Shown here: positions 12,501-23,400 of the stretch, one piece after another | How positions within the stretch are numbered: position 1 is the first letter of the stretch | Layout: every line of letters starts with the position of its first letter | From: Pelecanus crispus | Lineage: Eukaryota; Chordata; Aves; Pelecaniformes; Pelecanidae | DNA: 64,000 nt | NCBI RefSeq assembly: GCF_030463565.1 | Contig: NC_134643.1 | Location: 126,710,309 to 126,774,308, forward strand | Direction: 5' to 3' | Notes under the pieces: model-generated | Databases searched by the model: none | What the model saw: the letters and a program-made list of their open reading frames with translations, nothing else | Told to the model about the DNA's origin: nothing | Made by a program: the position numbers and the translations under genes

Positions 12501-15500
12501 ATGGAAGTGGGTTTTGGGACAGTTCAGAACAACCCAGTTCACGTAAGCAAACCTGTTCTAATCCAATACATTTTTAAATGTGCTTATATTGGTTTAAGCT
12601 GCTGCGAAACCACATTAGATTGCTGGCTGCAGTGTAACAGCTTGATTAACACACTGAAATGGCTCAGCCCAAGGTCAGACAAGGACCAGAGGCTGCACAA
12701 GGGAGAGTGCCGGATCGCAAAGCCACAGGTAGAGAAGCGCAAGAGAACAGCCCTACAGCAGCCAGCAGCTCCCCAGGCTTACGCTGCCGTGGAGCCAGCA
12801 CTCGCTAGCTTCTGCTGCCAAAGCTTAACCACAGCAGGTTAAGGTGCCCACGGGGCACCGCAGGCACTAACTTACCTTGCTGCTACGGCAGTGAGAATCT
12901 ACAGTTAAACAACACAGAAGTTAACTGAGGACTGCAGCAGAGAGATGTTCCCAGTGGTACCACATGACTTCAGGGAAATCTAGGACTGCAGCACCGTGCC
13001 TTGCTTCTGGCATGCAGGCAAGAGGAAGTGGGTTTTAGCCTTGAGACGCTGCTCTCATCATGGTCCAGCCACAGGCACAGTACTCTGAGCACGGAGCTGG
13101 CCCCACACACCCCTGCTGAACTCTGACACTGGCCAAGGGCAGCCAGCAAACCCAAACCTCCTGCCCATCTCCCATGCAAACACATTCGCAGCCCTGCCCG
13201 CCTCCCAGCAACATTTTAGACACTGCACTGCAAGACATCTGTTTTTTGCACTGTGAAGTTGCTAGCTTTTATTCACAGAAGATCTCCCTTGGTTGCTGGC
13301 TTCACACGTTATACAGCACACCACTTTTACACCTAGCAGTCCCCTCTACCTTACAATTTCCCACTGTGGTGTCTTCCAGTGGCTTGGAGTAACACTAGTG
13401 CCAACTCCACAGCCCTACCAACTACAGTCTCTCTAGTAGCACTGCTGGTGTGGGGATCGCTGGTAGGCGGAAAGAAAAAAAAAAAAAAGAAAAAAGAGGA
13501 GGGGGGAGACAGAAAAAGTGCACAAACAACTTTACATGTTGGCAATCCCCAGCTGCCACCAATCAGGGTGTGCCTGTAAGTTGTGTATCAGGCACATAAG
13601 CATGCATAGTTTTCAAAGGAATCATAGTAGAGCTGCTTAACATCTAAATCAGACAAGCAAACCAAAATAACAAAGCAAAACAAGCAGAAAAGCATTAGGC
13701 TAATTTGATGCAGGTGCCTAAAGCTCAGCACCAGTTCAGATGTGTCTAATAGTCAAAGTCACTAGGATGAAAATGCAGAAGCTGCTAATAAGCATACATA
13801 AATTTTTACCTTGTTCCGAGAGCCACATTCTACCTTATTTTATTTTTATATGCACTAAGCACAGGGAAAACCACTTCCCAGTATGTGGGGTGGGGGTGGC
13901 AGAGGAAGAAAGAAACCATTTGCTCCTCACTGAATACAGGATTCAGTAGAGTCAAGACTTCACCCTCAGGACTTTGCAGCTGTTCCACTGATCCTCACCC
14001 GGCTCCGACTTACAAAGCAAACCTGTAATCAGCCACACAACCGGCAAGAAGCAGACAAAGATGTTTTCCTGTCCAGGAGAAGTGTCCCTTTCCTTCTTCA
14101 CGAATTCCCTACCTTACGCTTCAGCAATAGGATGGGGAACCATCATACCGATGGTGGGAGCGGGGGGAGAGGGCTGCTGTACGAGCTCATTGAAGGCATA
14201 CCTATAAACTTGGCATAACCCTGGTTATTATTCATTTGGTAGAAGCCCTGGAGCGCATTCTGCTCATGACTTGCAAAAGAAGTGAATCAACGCGAAGAGT
14301 TTGCACAGGTTCATTAGAGAGGCAGCCTCTTACCAGCCTCGACAAACTTAGGTCAAGGGTACAGAAGTATTGACAAATAAAACTCCCACTGACGTTAATA
14401 AGAAAAGTTAGCATTTCCTGCCCAAAAGTACACTGAAACAAAACAAAACCGAAGTTTACCTTCTCTTGAGCTGACTTTACAACACTAACAACTTGTTTAA
14501 CTGCTAGCTCAAGTGGTTCTGGTGGATCATCTTCCTCAAATGTAAGCAACTGTGAATCCTGAGAAAGAAGAAAAAAAGAAGCATCGTTAGGTGACGCACC
14601 CGTCGCTTGAAAATAAGTGATAAAAATGCACTGCCAGTGAAATTCCTGGAAGAACCGGAGACAGAATTGCAAATGTATGTCAAAACTCGTATCTATTAAT
14701 TGCACGACACCTCACTACATAATACAGGGTAGAGCCTGAAAGCCTATACTTAGGACGTAGCTACGGGCCTAATCATAACTCATCTTTCTCTGTAGCACGT
14801 ACACAAGGTACACAGCAGAGTGCAGAGCGAAGCCCATGAGCAGTGACAGAGTTCAGTGAAACTGCTCTTCTTGAGTAAGGATTAATGGGTGCTGTAGATT
14901 TAAAAGGCGTTTTTGGTTTGGCCTAATAACACGGCTGCACTAAGCTGTGCCAAAACTAAGAAAACCCAAATATCATCTTGCAGAGGTGAGGAAAGAAGCC
15001 TTCCCCTCCCCAATCCTTCCTCATGTGTGATGGTAGGCAGTGATGACAGCTACTCAGTCTTCACAATAGACAGCAAGGAAAAGACAGCGTGTACCTGTTT
15101 TGGCAGTGAGGTCATACTTTCAGAGACATCAGCGCTCGCATTCTCCACCTGCTACCCACACCGAGCGGTCAGCGCCGCTTCCCTCGTCACCCGAGGTTGT
15201 TTTGCACGCAGGAATTTCATTAGCAGCGTGCTGCTGACATTGTTTTGGGAGGCTGACAGCGGGAGCCACGCCACGCTGCAGTGCCAGGCAGTGAACTCAT
15301 CGCAAGAGACGGCTCCAGCTGCTCTCCCAGGGAGGGAGGGTGTGCGTGCCCCTGTCAAAGTGGCTTTGGTCTCTGGCCAGGGATGGGAAGCTGCCGCTTA
15401 TTTCTAGTTACTTTCAGGTCCTAGTACCTCTGCCCAAGCTGTCTGGGCTCTCCTCTTCCACAGGCACGAGACAAACCTTCGTTTCTTTTCCATGCTTTTC

Positions 15501-16973
15501 TGAACCATACCCCACAATTTGAGAGGGCAGACGAAGTATTTTCTTTCCACAGATGTAACTTACGGCAATGTCTGGAAAGGGTTAAACTGCTTTCCTTATC
15601 TTTCACGCACGGGTTGCCCTGCTTTTCCTTCTTCCCCAGCCTGCCCCCTGACACGTAAGAAGAAAGCACGCCAGGCCGCCGGGAAATGAACCTCCTAGAC
15701 CGAGGGAGAGGGCTGCGCACAAATTCAGGGACCTGGGTACACGTCGCTTCCTAGATAGTTTAGCCTCAGTATTTTCCACTGACACAGCAAGGGTTCAGTT
15801 CTCGGGACCAGGGAATTAGGTTGCCACGGCCTCACCTAACCTCCTCGCCTCTTAGACGCGGGCATACCATTACAAATCCCCGAGCGGGATGCCCACGCTG
15901 CGCCCTCTGCAAGAAGGCTAGGATAGGATGGGAAGGGATGCCACGCTTCGTGCATTTATCTGACCCGGGTTAAAAGCAAACTGATGAAAAACCGAGAAGC
16001 CCACGCACACGGGCTCAGCGTGGCCTAAGAGAACACGACGGAAGCCCAGCTCTGGGCGTTATTTGCCAAAGGACCAGCCGCAGGCCCCGTGCCCGCGCCC
16101 AGGGCAGGAAGTTTCCATCGTTTCCTCCTCCCTGCGCCCCAACAATGTTATCGGCAGCGCAAGCCCCTACCAGGGGCCGTGGGGGTCACGGCTTTTTCCT
16201 GCCGGCCCTCCCCTGCTCCCACGTGTGTGCCCACGCCGCGGCTTCGGCGGTGCAGATCCTGCAGATTCCTGCCAAGCGGCAGCCAAACCTGCGCATATAT
16301 GCGCACACGTACGTGCATATGCACGAACACGGATACACACGCGCGTCATACACGTGCACGCACACACACGTATGTACGTGCACACACGCACACACAGGCA
16401 CACGGAGGAGCGGTAGCTCAGCGGCAGGGCTGTCAGCACGGTGCTGACGGCCCCCACAGACCTCTGGGCAAGTCCCGGTGCCCCTCCGGCCGCCCCTCGC
16501 CCCGGGCGGGGCGAGCCCCCCCGCCGGCACGGCAGCCCACGCCGCCCTCGCCCGGACGCCCCACGGCCGGGAGGGCCCACGGCCACAGCCCGCCGGCGCC
16601 GCCCGCAGCTCCCCGGCCGGGCCCCGCGGCGGGGCGGCCCCGTTCCCCCCGCCCGCCGCCCCCCCCCCTCACCTGCGAGCCCGGCACTCACCGCCCGCGC
16701 CGCCGCCTCGGCGCTGAGCGCCGCCAGCCAGGCCCGCCGCCACTGCCGCCGCCAGCTGCCCAGCGACAGCGCCCAGGCCAGCACCGAGCCGCCCTCCTCC
16801 AGCAGCTCGTCCCGCCGCGGCGCCGGCGGCAGCGGCGGCGGCGGCCGGCCCCGCCGCAGGGCCAGCAGCGCGTACTGCACCAGGTAGACGGCCAGGGTGG
16901 CCAGCGCCGCCACGAAGAGGGCGACCAGCGCGTACCAGCGCAGCTCGGCCAGCCCGCCCGCCAGCCACGCCAT
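1..16973 (-). CDS. C2CD2: C2CD2, 5' part of the gene (coding exons 1-4)
   Basis: C2 domain-containing protein 2 is a paralogue of TMEM24/C2CD2L, an ER-anchored protein that carries phospholipid to plasma-membrane contacts through an SMP domain followed by a C2 domain. Four minus-strand exons (16692-16973, 14460-14558, 4093-4212, 3566-3667) have canonical AG/GT borders, all in phase 0, and give 201 continuous codons. In order these encode an N-terminal membrane segment, a basic/proline linker, a Trp/Arg-rich helix, and the first strands of the SMP-like module, which line up with TMEM24 landmarks: an FEE motif, a Cys-containing strand, a TVSHTSPAA-type turn and a WFL strand. The rest of SMP, the C2 domain and the C-terminus lie past position 1. 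The gene lies head-to-tail downstream of ZBTB21. Identity rests on remembered family landmarks plus the neighbour; C2CD2L itself is less likely because of the ZBTB21 synteny. Confidence 0.85.
3566..3667 (-). CDS. C2CD2: C2CD2 coding exon 4
   Basis: A 102-nt exon (34 codons, phase 0) with a CCACAG acceptor and a GAG|GTCAGT donor. The product begins LQLYVKDKGED, contains VEWFLINTNE and ends QPTLQE. It continues the SMP-like barrel (the TMEM24 counterpart is a strand with a central Trp). Intron 3 between exons 3 and 4 is only 425 nt. The next coding exon was not found before position 1. Confidence 0.88.
4093..4212 (-). CDS. C2CD2: C2CD2 coding exon 3
   Basis: A 120-nt exon (40 codons, phase 0) with a CTTAAG acceptor and a CAG|GTAAAG donor. 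The product runs from VISCNVMGDSVKF through TVSHTSPAAAEG to LSPLHLQ, giving alternating beta strands of the lipid-binding barrel. The TVS-x-x-SPAA turn is shared with TMEM24. Codon third positions are mixed, unlike the very GC-rich exon 1. Confidence 0.88.
6306..6330. repeat. Perfect 10-bp inverted repeat with 5-nt loop
   Basis: The arms AGCCCAAACC and GGTTTGGGCT are exact reverse complements around the loop AGTAG. The flanking GG and a nearby TCTCC could extend pairing after a bulge. It lies in C2CD2 intron 2; function unknown. Confidence 0.85.
13469..13509 (+). repeat. Homopurine tract (A-rich then G-rich)
   Basis: 41 consecutive purines on the plus strand, first A-rich then G-rich. This is low-complexity sequence with triplex (H-DNA) potential inside C2CD2 intron 2. 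Confidence 0.8.
14460..14558 (-). CDS. C2CD2: C2CD2 coding exon 2
   Basis: A 99-nt exon (33 codons, phase 0 at both ends) with a TTTCTCAG acceptor after a pyrimidine tract and an AAG|GTAAAC donor. The product begins DSQLLTFEEDD and ends VVKSAQEK. The FEE motif followed by a proline-containing acidic stretch is the first strand of the SMP-like domain in this family. It is separated from exon 3 by an intron of about 10.2 kb. Confidence 0.87.
14559..16691 (-). other. C2CD2: C2CD2 intron 1
   Basis: This intron of about 2.1 kb separates the CpG-island exon 1 from exon 2. It contains an alternating purine-pyrimidine tract at about 16290-16405. A plus-strand open frame of 164 codons at 14913-15407 shows no recognisable domain and is taken as chance. 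Confidence 0.75.
16290..16405. repeat. Alternating purine-pyrimidine (CA/CG/TA) tract
   Basis: Roughly 115 nt of mostly alternating purine-pyrimidine sequence, rich in CACA, CGCG, GTACGT and TGCATATGCA units, sits in C2CD2 intron 1 about 290-400 nt past the exon 1 donor. It is a degenerate dinucleotide repeat with Z-DNA-forming character. Confidence 0.75.
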
Positions 16974-17560
16974 GGCTGACCATAATGGGAGCCGCGCTAC
17001 CGGCCCCCACCAAGGCGCGCACGGCGGCGGCGGCGGCGGGGCCGGGCAGCGGCAGCCCGCGCAGGGCCCCAGCCGGGAGGGGCGGCGCGGTGTCCGGCCG
17101 GCTGCCCGCGGACGCGCCGCGCCGCCCCGCCCGCCCACGGCGCAGTCACCGCCCGGCCCGCCCCTGCCGGCGGGGCGGCGAGGGGAGGCCCGGCCCCGGC
17201 CCCGGCTCTGGCCCAGCGCTGCCGGCGGGGCCGGGCCGGGCAGGGCAGGGCCCGGCGGCGGGGGGCGCTGGGCCCGCGGCCGCCCCCGCGTCCCGCAGCG
17301 GAGCGGGTGAGGGGCGGCGGCGGCGGCGGCGGGAGGGAGCGGGGCTGGCGGCGGGCGTCTGGGGCGCCGGCTGCGGCCGGGAGAGCCGCTGCGGGCGGGG
17401 GGGGTGCGCCCCGGGCCGGCGCTTCCCGGAGGAGCCGTGTGCCGTGCCCGCGGGCGGCGGGGGACGGGAGGGGCGCTTCCAAGGGTGGGCAAAAAGGGGG
17501 AGTTTCGGGAGAGGCGGTGGGGCACGGGGGGCGTTCAGAGGCCCGGGAAAGGCACAGGTG
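16430..17560 (-). promoter_or_regulatory. C2CD2: C2CD2 CpG-island promoter
   Basis: About 1.1 kb of extremely GC- and CpG-rich DNA spans C2CD2 exon 1 and the sequence upstream of its ATG at 16973. It ends sharply near 17560, where AT-richer DNA begins. GGGCGG/CCGCCC Sp1-type boxes are abundant and no TATA box is evident, typical of a broad CpG-island promoter. The exact transcription start cannot be read from sequence. Long open frames here on both strands result from the lack of AT-rich stop codons. Confidence 0.8.
16692..16973 (-). CDS. C2CD2: C2CD2 coding exon 1
   Basis: The ATG at 16973-16971 opens a 94-codon exon starting MAWLAGG. Residues about 13-40 form a hydrophobic membrane segment (YALVALFVAALATLAVYLV core) followed by RRGR and a proline run, as expected for an N-terminal ER anchor. 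The segment SWRRQWRRAWLAAL near the end matches the region just before the SMP domain in the TMEM24 family. The exon ends GCG|GTGAGT, phase 0, which fits exon 2. The longer upstream open frame in this GC-rich island is a composition effect; the MAWLAGG start is chosen because the hydrophobic anchor follows directly. A second strong donor lies 19 nt downstream. Confidence 0.85.
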
Positions 17561-18811
17561 TCACGCTAAATAATTGTCGTCGTTTTTCATGCGACGAAAG
17601 GTTTCCCCTTACATCAGTGCTACTTCGTGATGTCGTTTGCACGCTAAGAAGCAACTGCAAATGAAAAATGAAGTGAACAGGCGCTCTCGTCTTTGCACAC
17701 GATGGATAAACGTGTTAATGCCCGCTTGTGGGCTGAGCAGGAGTCGGTTACAAAACAGGCCTGACACTTTTCCCAAAAAAGACAGATCATACAACCTTTG
17801 TGTTCCAGAGGCTGAACCTAGTTTATGTCAGAATTACAAAGTCCGGCGGATAAAATCGCCACGCTGCCTCTCGGGAGCACATGGGTGTTTCGTGAAGGCA
17901 CCCCTTCACGTAACGGGGTGATGCTTGCAGGTCCGTGGTCGGCCTTCCCGCTCACCACTTCACAGCGCCGCGGGAGCAACTAAGGAGATTACGAGGCATT
18001 TTATTTTTCCCTCTGCTTCCTATCAAAGGGCGAATGCAAACTTCCCTTTTTTTCCTGGTGCCGCAGCGTCTCCTGTGCCGAGGATGTCAGACTCACCAGT
18101 AGGAGAAAAAAACGTTTCCGTGTTTCATTGTGATCTGCAGCCTGGAGCGTAAATTCAGAGCTAAGTACTTTCTGCAAACCATGGTGAATGACTGTTGTTA
18201 TCAGTAGGAGGTTTGCGATAAAGGGGAGGAAATTGTCTTTTGATAGTAAATAAAAGTTGCATAATTTTTTTTTTCTGTCACATTCATTTTTAGTAAGTTC
18301 CTGTTTGGTTCTCGGAGTGCCACCTTATCAGCTCATAGCTATTTGTGTCCTAATTTTTCTGCTTTTCTTTGCCTGCTCTGTTTCTTTCATAGTGACTTTC
18401 TTTACCCGTGGCAGCTCCCAGCCGATTAACCTCCCTTGTATGTTTTGCCCAATCCATGTGCTAAAACAACTAAGTCATTGAGATTGGTAGTGAAATGTCA
18501 TTTTAATTTCTTGCTCCACTCGGGTTTAGGCTATTGCCACTGCAGCCATCAAGGGCAAAAACATCTTTTCCTTGCTGGAAACTGGAATTCCAGACCATCG
18601 GAGCGCGTGCCATGGATCACAGAGGGGAATTACTGTGGGTCCTGCGGTGCCTGGCTCTGGCGTGCCTCCTGAGGGAGCCGTGCAGGTGGCAGGTGCCGAG
18701 GCGCAGAAGCCATGCGGGCTCACAGACCAGGCAGCAAATGCTTGTTTGCTGGACATTTTCAAGCAAATTCACAGCTAGAAGCAGAGGTAAAAAGGGAAGT
18801 GAGTGTATTAC

Positions 18812-20460
18812 GGAATCACTGAATGGTTGAGGTTGGAAGGTCTCTGGAGGTCACTGGGTCCAACCCCGCTACTCGAGTAGGATCACCCAGAGCTGGTTGC
18901 CCAGGACCGTGTCCAGACAGATGGCTTTTGAATACCTCCAAGGATTCCACAACTTCGCTGGGCAACCTGTTCCAGTGCTTGGTCACCCTCACAGTGAAAA
19001 AGTGTTTTTCCTTATGTTCAGGAATATAACAACAGACTGTGTTTCAGTCTGTTGCCTCTTGTTCTGTCACTTGGGCACCACTGAAAAGAGGCTGGCCCCA
19101 TCTTCTTTGCACCGTCCCCTCAGATATTTATATACACTGGTAAGATCCCCCCTGAGCCTTCTTTAGCACCGCCCACCCCCAGTTCTCTCAGCCTTTCCTC
19201 ATAGGAGAGATTCTCCAGCCCCTTAATCATCTTCGGGGCCTTTCACTGGGCTCTCTCCAGTGGAGACCCAGCACTTCAGGTGTGGCCTCACCAGCACCGA
19301 GTACAGAGGAAGGATCACTTCCCTCAGCCTGCTGGCAACGCTCCTCCTAATGCAGTCCAGGATGCCATTAGCCACCTTCCCTGTGAGGGCATGTTGTTGG
19401 CTCATGTTCACCTTGGTGTTCACCAGGACCCCCAGGTCCTTTCTGCAAAGCTGCTTTCCAGCCCATCGGCCCCTAGCATGTACCGGTGCATGGGGTTGTT
19501 CCTCCCTGGGTGCAAGACTTTGCACTTCCCGTTGTTGAACTGCATGAGGTTCTTGTCAGCCCATTTCTTCAGCCTGCCAAAGTCCCTCTGGATGGCAGCA
19601 CGACTCTCTGGTGTATCAGCCACTCCTTCCAGTTTTGTGTCATCTGCAGACTTGCAGAGGGTACACTCTGCCCCACCATCCAGATCATTAATGAAGGTCT
19701 TGAACAGGACTGGACCCAATATTGACCCCTGGGGTACACCACTAGTTACTGACCTCCAACAACACTTTGTGCCACTGATCACCACTCAGTGCAGCCATTC
19801 AGCCAGTTTTCAATCCACCTCACTGTCTGCTCACCCAGCCCCTACCATCAGCTTCTCTATGAGGATCTTATGGGAAACAGTGTCAAAAGTCTAGGTAGAC
19901 AATGCCCACTGCTCTCCTCTCATCTACCAAGCCAGTAGTTTCATTGTAGGAGTTTATCCAGTTGGTCAAGCATGACTTCCCCTTGGTGAAGCCATGCTGA
20001 CTACTGCTGATGACTTTCTTGGTCTTCATGTGTCTGGAAACGGTGTCCAGGATTATCTGCTCCAGTCTTCCCAGGGACTGAGAGGTGAGGCTGACCGGCC
20101 TGTATGTCCCAGGGTCCTCCATCCTGCCTTTCTTGAAGCTAGGAGTGGCGTTTGCTTTCCTCCAGTCCTCATGCACTTTTCCCAACCACCATGATCATTC
20201 AAAGATGATTGAGAGTGGCCTTGCAATGACATCTGTCAGCTCCGTTAGCACTTGTGGGTGCACCCTGTTGGGGCCCATGGACTTACATATGTCCAGATTA
20301 CTTAAGTATTCCCTGACCTGATCCTCTTCCACCAAGGGTGCACCTTCTTTGCCCTGGACTTTCACCTTGGTCTCCGGGGCCTGGGATTCCTGAAGGGCTG
20401 TTACATCAACATTTAGTACAGTATTTGTGAATATGGGGGCTAGGCCTCTGGGAGGAGGAA
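18812..20460 (-). mobile_element. CR1 LINE fragment, decayed
   Basis: A minus-strand CR1 non-LTR retrotransposon. Its 3' end is at about 18812, where the plus strand shows the reverse complement of the CR1 3' UTR (GAATGGTTGAGGTTGGAAGG type). Reverse-transcriptase motifs occur in pieces: [17 protein letters not shown] and a degraded ADDTKL box within 19420-19785, YRPVSLTS within 19883-20185, and VREYLSNLDICKSMGPNRVHP within 20195-20557. Several frame breaks separate them. It is 5'-truncated near 20460 (boundary approximate), inactive, and lies between C2CD2 and the ZBTB21 3' end. Confidence 0.92.
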
Positions 20461-23400
20461 CAGGTTGTTGCCTGAGAAGTGATTTGATCATTTTGCGTTG
20501 TAAATACATTGTCCACATTTGCACCTTTAAGCTGCAAACGCGACAGGGCCAGAACATGGTTTTATCTGCTGTAGTTAGTTTACTGTATGGGCATACAAAG
20601 AATGGGCTACTCAGAGGTCAAAGCACGTGCCTGGGACATAGGGAAATCCTGCGCTCCATTCACTGACCAGCTGCCTTCTGCCTGCCTGACTCCAGGCAGG
20701 TGATTTAGAGTACACCTACATGATCCCAAGGAGCAAGCTGTTGAGATCTCCAGAGATCCACGAGAGCCATATTGTTATGTTAGAACAGCACCATACACAG
20801 GTTAATTGACCCTGCTGAGAGACCAGATTTATTAGCTGGGCACATTAATTTTAAGATCCAAACCAGTATCTGTGCTCAGTATTGCACGGTGCTGTACCAG
20901 CTTGTCTGCAGATAGCTCAGGGATTTCTAATAAAGCACTGCACTGTGGCAGACAAACCTGCCCTTAGCTGCCGTGTTCCAGTTCCCCATATATGCCACGT
21001 AGACAATTTTCTTTAAAACTGGCAGGAATTTTGTGAGTCTAGTTAGCGAATATGAAATGACAAAATAGAGTAAAAGATTACGCTGAGATATTAAAACCAG
21101 TTTTTATTTACAGAACTTTATCAACTATCTTGTTACTAGAAATATTTCACATTTTTACTTTTGAAGTATAGCAAAAATATGTGGCAGCTAATATTTAATT
21201 ATTTTCCTTTTTTTGTGCACCTGTGAACTTGGAATAGCCCTCTCTGAACATCCAGGACCTTACGCATCAAAGCATAGCTCTGGGGATGTAATTAGTAAAG
21301 TAATTAGTTTTTCATAATTCTGTGTACTTTGAAGCTAGGAACTGTGATTCTGACTTGCTCCTAGGCTCTGCTATGTGCCATATTTTTATTAAATAACTTC
21401 TGTATTTCTGAAACTCCAGCTTTTCTTTTAATTAGCAAGTGTATACGTCTGTCAGTGATGGTTGCAAAGCAAGTTTAAAAAATGCAAAGTGAGTGAGATT
21501 GATACAGAGTTGATTTTACAAGGGTTCTGGAACACAGGAGTTATAAATGCATCATTCATCACAGCTACCTCACATGTCCTGTTCTGGTCCTTTGAAGTAC
21601 CAATTTTGTTAACTGTTTCACTCTGCGTTCCAAAGGCAAGAAGAAGACTGCAGACCTGTAGCTTACCCTGATCTAGTCTATGCTGGAATGTTTTGCTGGT
21701 AGAGCTACCCTAGGCACATGAGCAACAAAGAAATATCTCACCTGTTAACTGGTGCTGCCACGTTCATCATATATCCGAGTTTCCACAGATGCTCTTTTTC
21801 ACCCTCCAGACAGAATATGGGCAGAATTTTAGGACCCTGACTATTTGCTTGAAATTTCCAGATTTGTTGGAGGTGGGTGGTGCTAGATCTGAGACTACCC
21901 TGAGTCCCGTGGTATAGATATAAGCAAAGGGAGCAGGATGAGATCATAGTTATTTAAGCAATTTCACTTTTAAAGCTGTAAGCAGAACAATGACACCACC
22001 CCCCCAAAAAACCCCCATAGGTTCAATCACAGCAATTAAATGATCACTTACACAATTACAATGCACAGAGATAAAATCAATCCAAATGTTTCCCACTAAT
22101 CCTCTGCCTCTGAGCCCCAGTGTATTTTTTTGCATACATGAAAGGTTCATAAGAGGCCACACATGCAGTCTAACATGAAGTCTGAAACAAGTGCTTTGTC
22201 AGGACAGTATAAAAGTGTAAGTGGTGCTTATTTTGGCCTAACTGCACTTTGGCCAGCAGAGCTTTTTCCAGTGTCCCAGGTCTCTGTGTGATGCCACCTT
22301 TACCTATGAGGTGGCTATAACCATGTCTTCATTATGAGATTTTGCTAGTGTAACAGTCAGCCTGAGGTGATACCACTGCACACTTTTCATCGACAGCTCT
22401 GGTGGCAGAAGTAGACCTGTTAATGCTCACACCTGAAGTGTGACTCCTCGGCATGTTACTTCCCATGGAAGAGGGGACCATTCCCCCGTTCACGTGTAGC
22501 ATTTCTGCCTCTCTCCCACTCTTTTACCTGCTGCGCCACAGGCAGGTAACAGGCATGTCCTTCTACCTGCTGACTGGCAAGTTTGCTCAGGAGTTGTGGG
22601 GCAAGGACAGGCACAATGCTAAAGCCAGAAGCTGAGTTCCTCCATTTGGTCCTGCCCTTACATGTACTCGCCAGTCTGTTTTCTGTAGCCCCTTCCTAGA
22701 TGAGATTCAGCATGTGCGACCCATCTTGTCTCATGTGACTCAGCATACCAGGAACGTTGTCCTCTTCTTTGCGACAGCTGTCTGAGAGGGAGAGTGATGG
22801 GTGTGCAAAGGGCTGGAACAAGGGCCAGGTGGGATGCCCAGAAGCCTTGTTGGAAGACTGTCAGCAGGCTGGCACCAAAGGAGGTGCCACGGAGAAAGCT
22901 TTCGTAACTAGGAGGTAGCATGGGGGCCAGGAGGCTAGCGCTGGGCTGGGTCCTGATCGGGAATAACTCCCCCCACCTCGTCTTCCAGAGAACATCCTCT
23001 TATTAATGAAGGAGTCTTGCTCCATACAAAAAAGGGTCCGAGGTGATGATATCATTAGACTTCACTTCGACTAATTACTGTTATTTTTGGTTCTTTTGCA
23101 AAATCAGGAGATATCTGATCTGTCCAAGCACCAATGTCTACTGAAAAAAAAAAGTAATATATCCACCATGACCTCATAGTAGGAAAACATCAATTCATTT
23201 AGGTCCCTGGGTTCTTCTTTGCCCAAATGCCTACATTTCTTAAGTGCTTAAGAAGGCATACTGCCAGGAGCTGAGTTTTTCATTAGATCAGAAAATTGCT
23301 TTTATAGCTGTGTTATTATATATGTTATTAACATACAGGCATGGTCCTGAAAAAAAATCTTGAAAAAATAACCATGCCCCACAAATATAAATGTTGATAA

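Larger units (their letters stand above)
4213..14459 (-). other. C2CD2: C2CD2 intron 2
   Basis: A large intron of about 10.2 kb with no recognised gene or interspersed repeat. It contains a 16-nt A run (6116-6131), a perfect 10-bp hairpin (6306-6330), a GC-rich patch (about 7.2-8.25 kb) and a 41-nt homopurine tract (13469-13509). Open frames on both strands look random. Confidence 0.7.

Noticed and set aside
14913-15407. 164-codon plus-strand frame in C2CD2 intron 1
   Set aside because: No recognisable domain, no splice or promoter context, ordinary composition; likely chance.
16167-17525. 452-codon minus-strand frame and several long plus-strand frames in the C2CD2 island
   Set aside because: GC-rich sequence lacks stop codons. 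Only the part starting at 16973 and ending at the 16692 donor has family features; the rest is low-complexity Pro/Ala/Gly/Arg.
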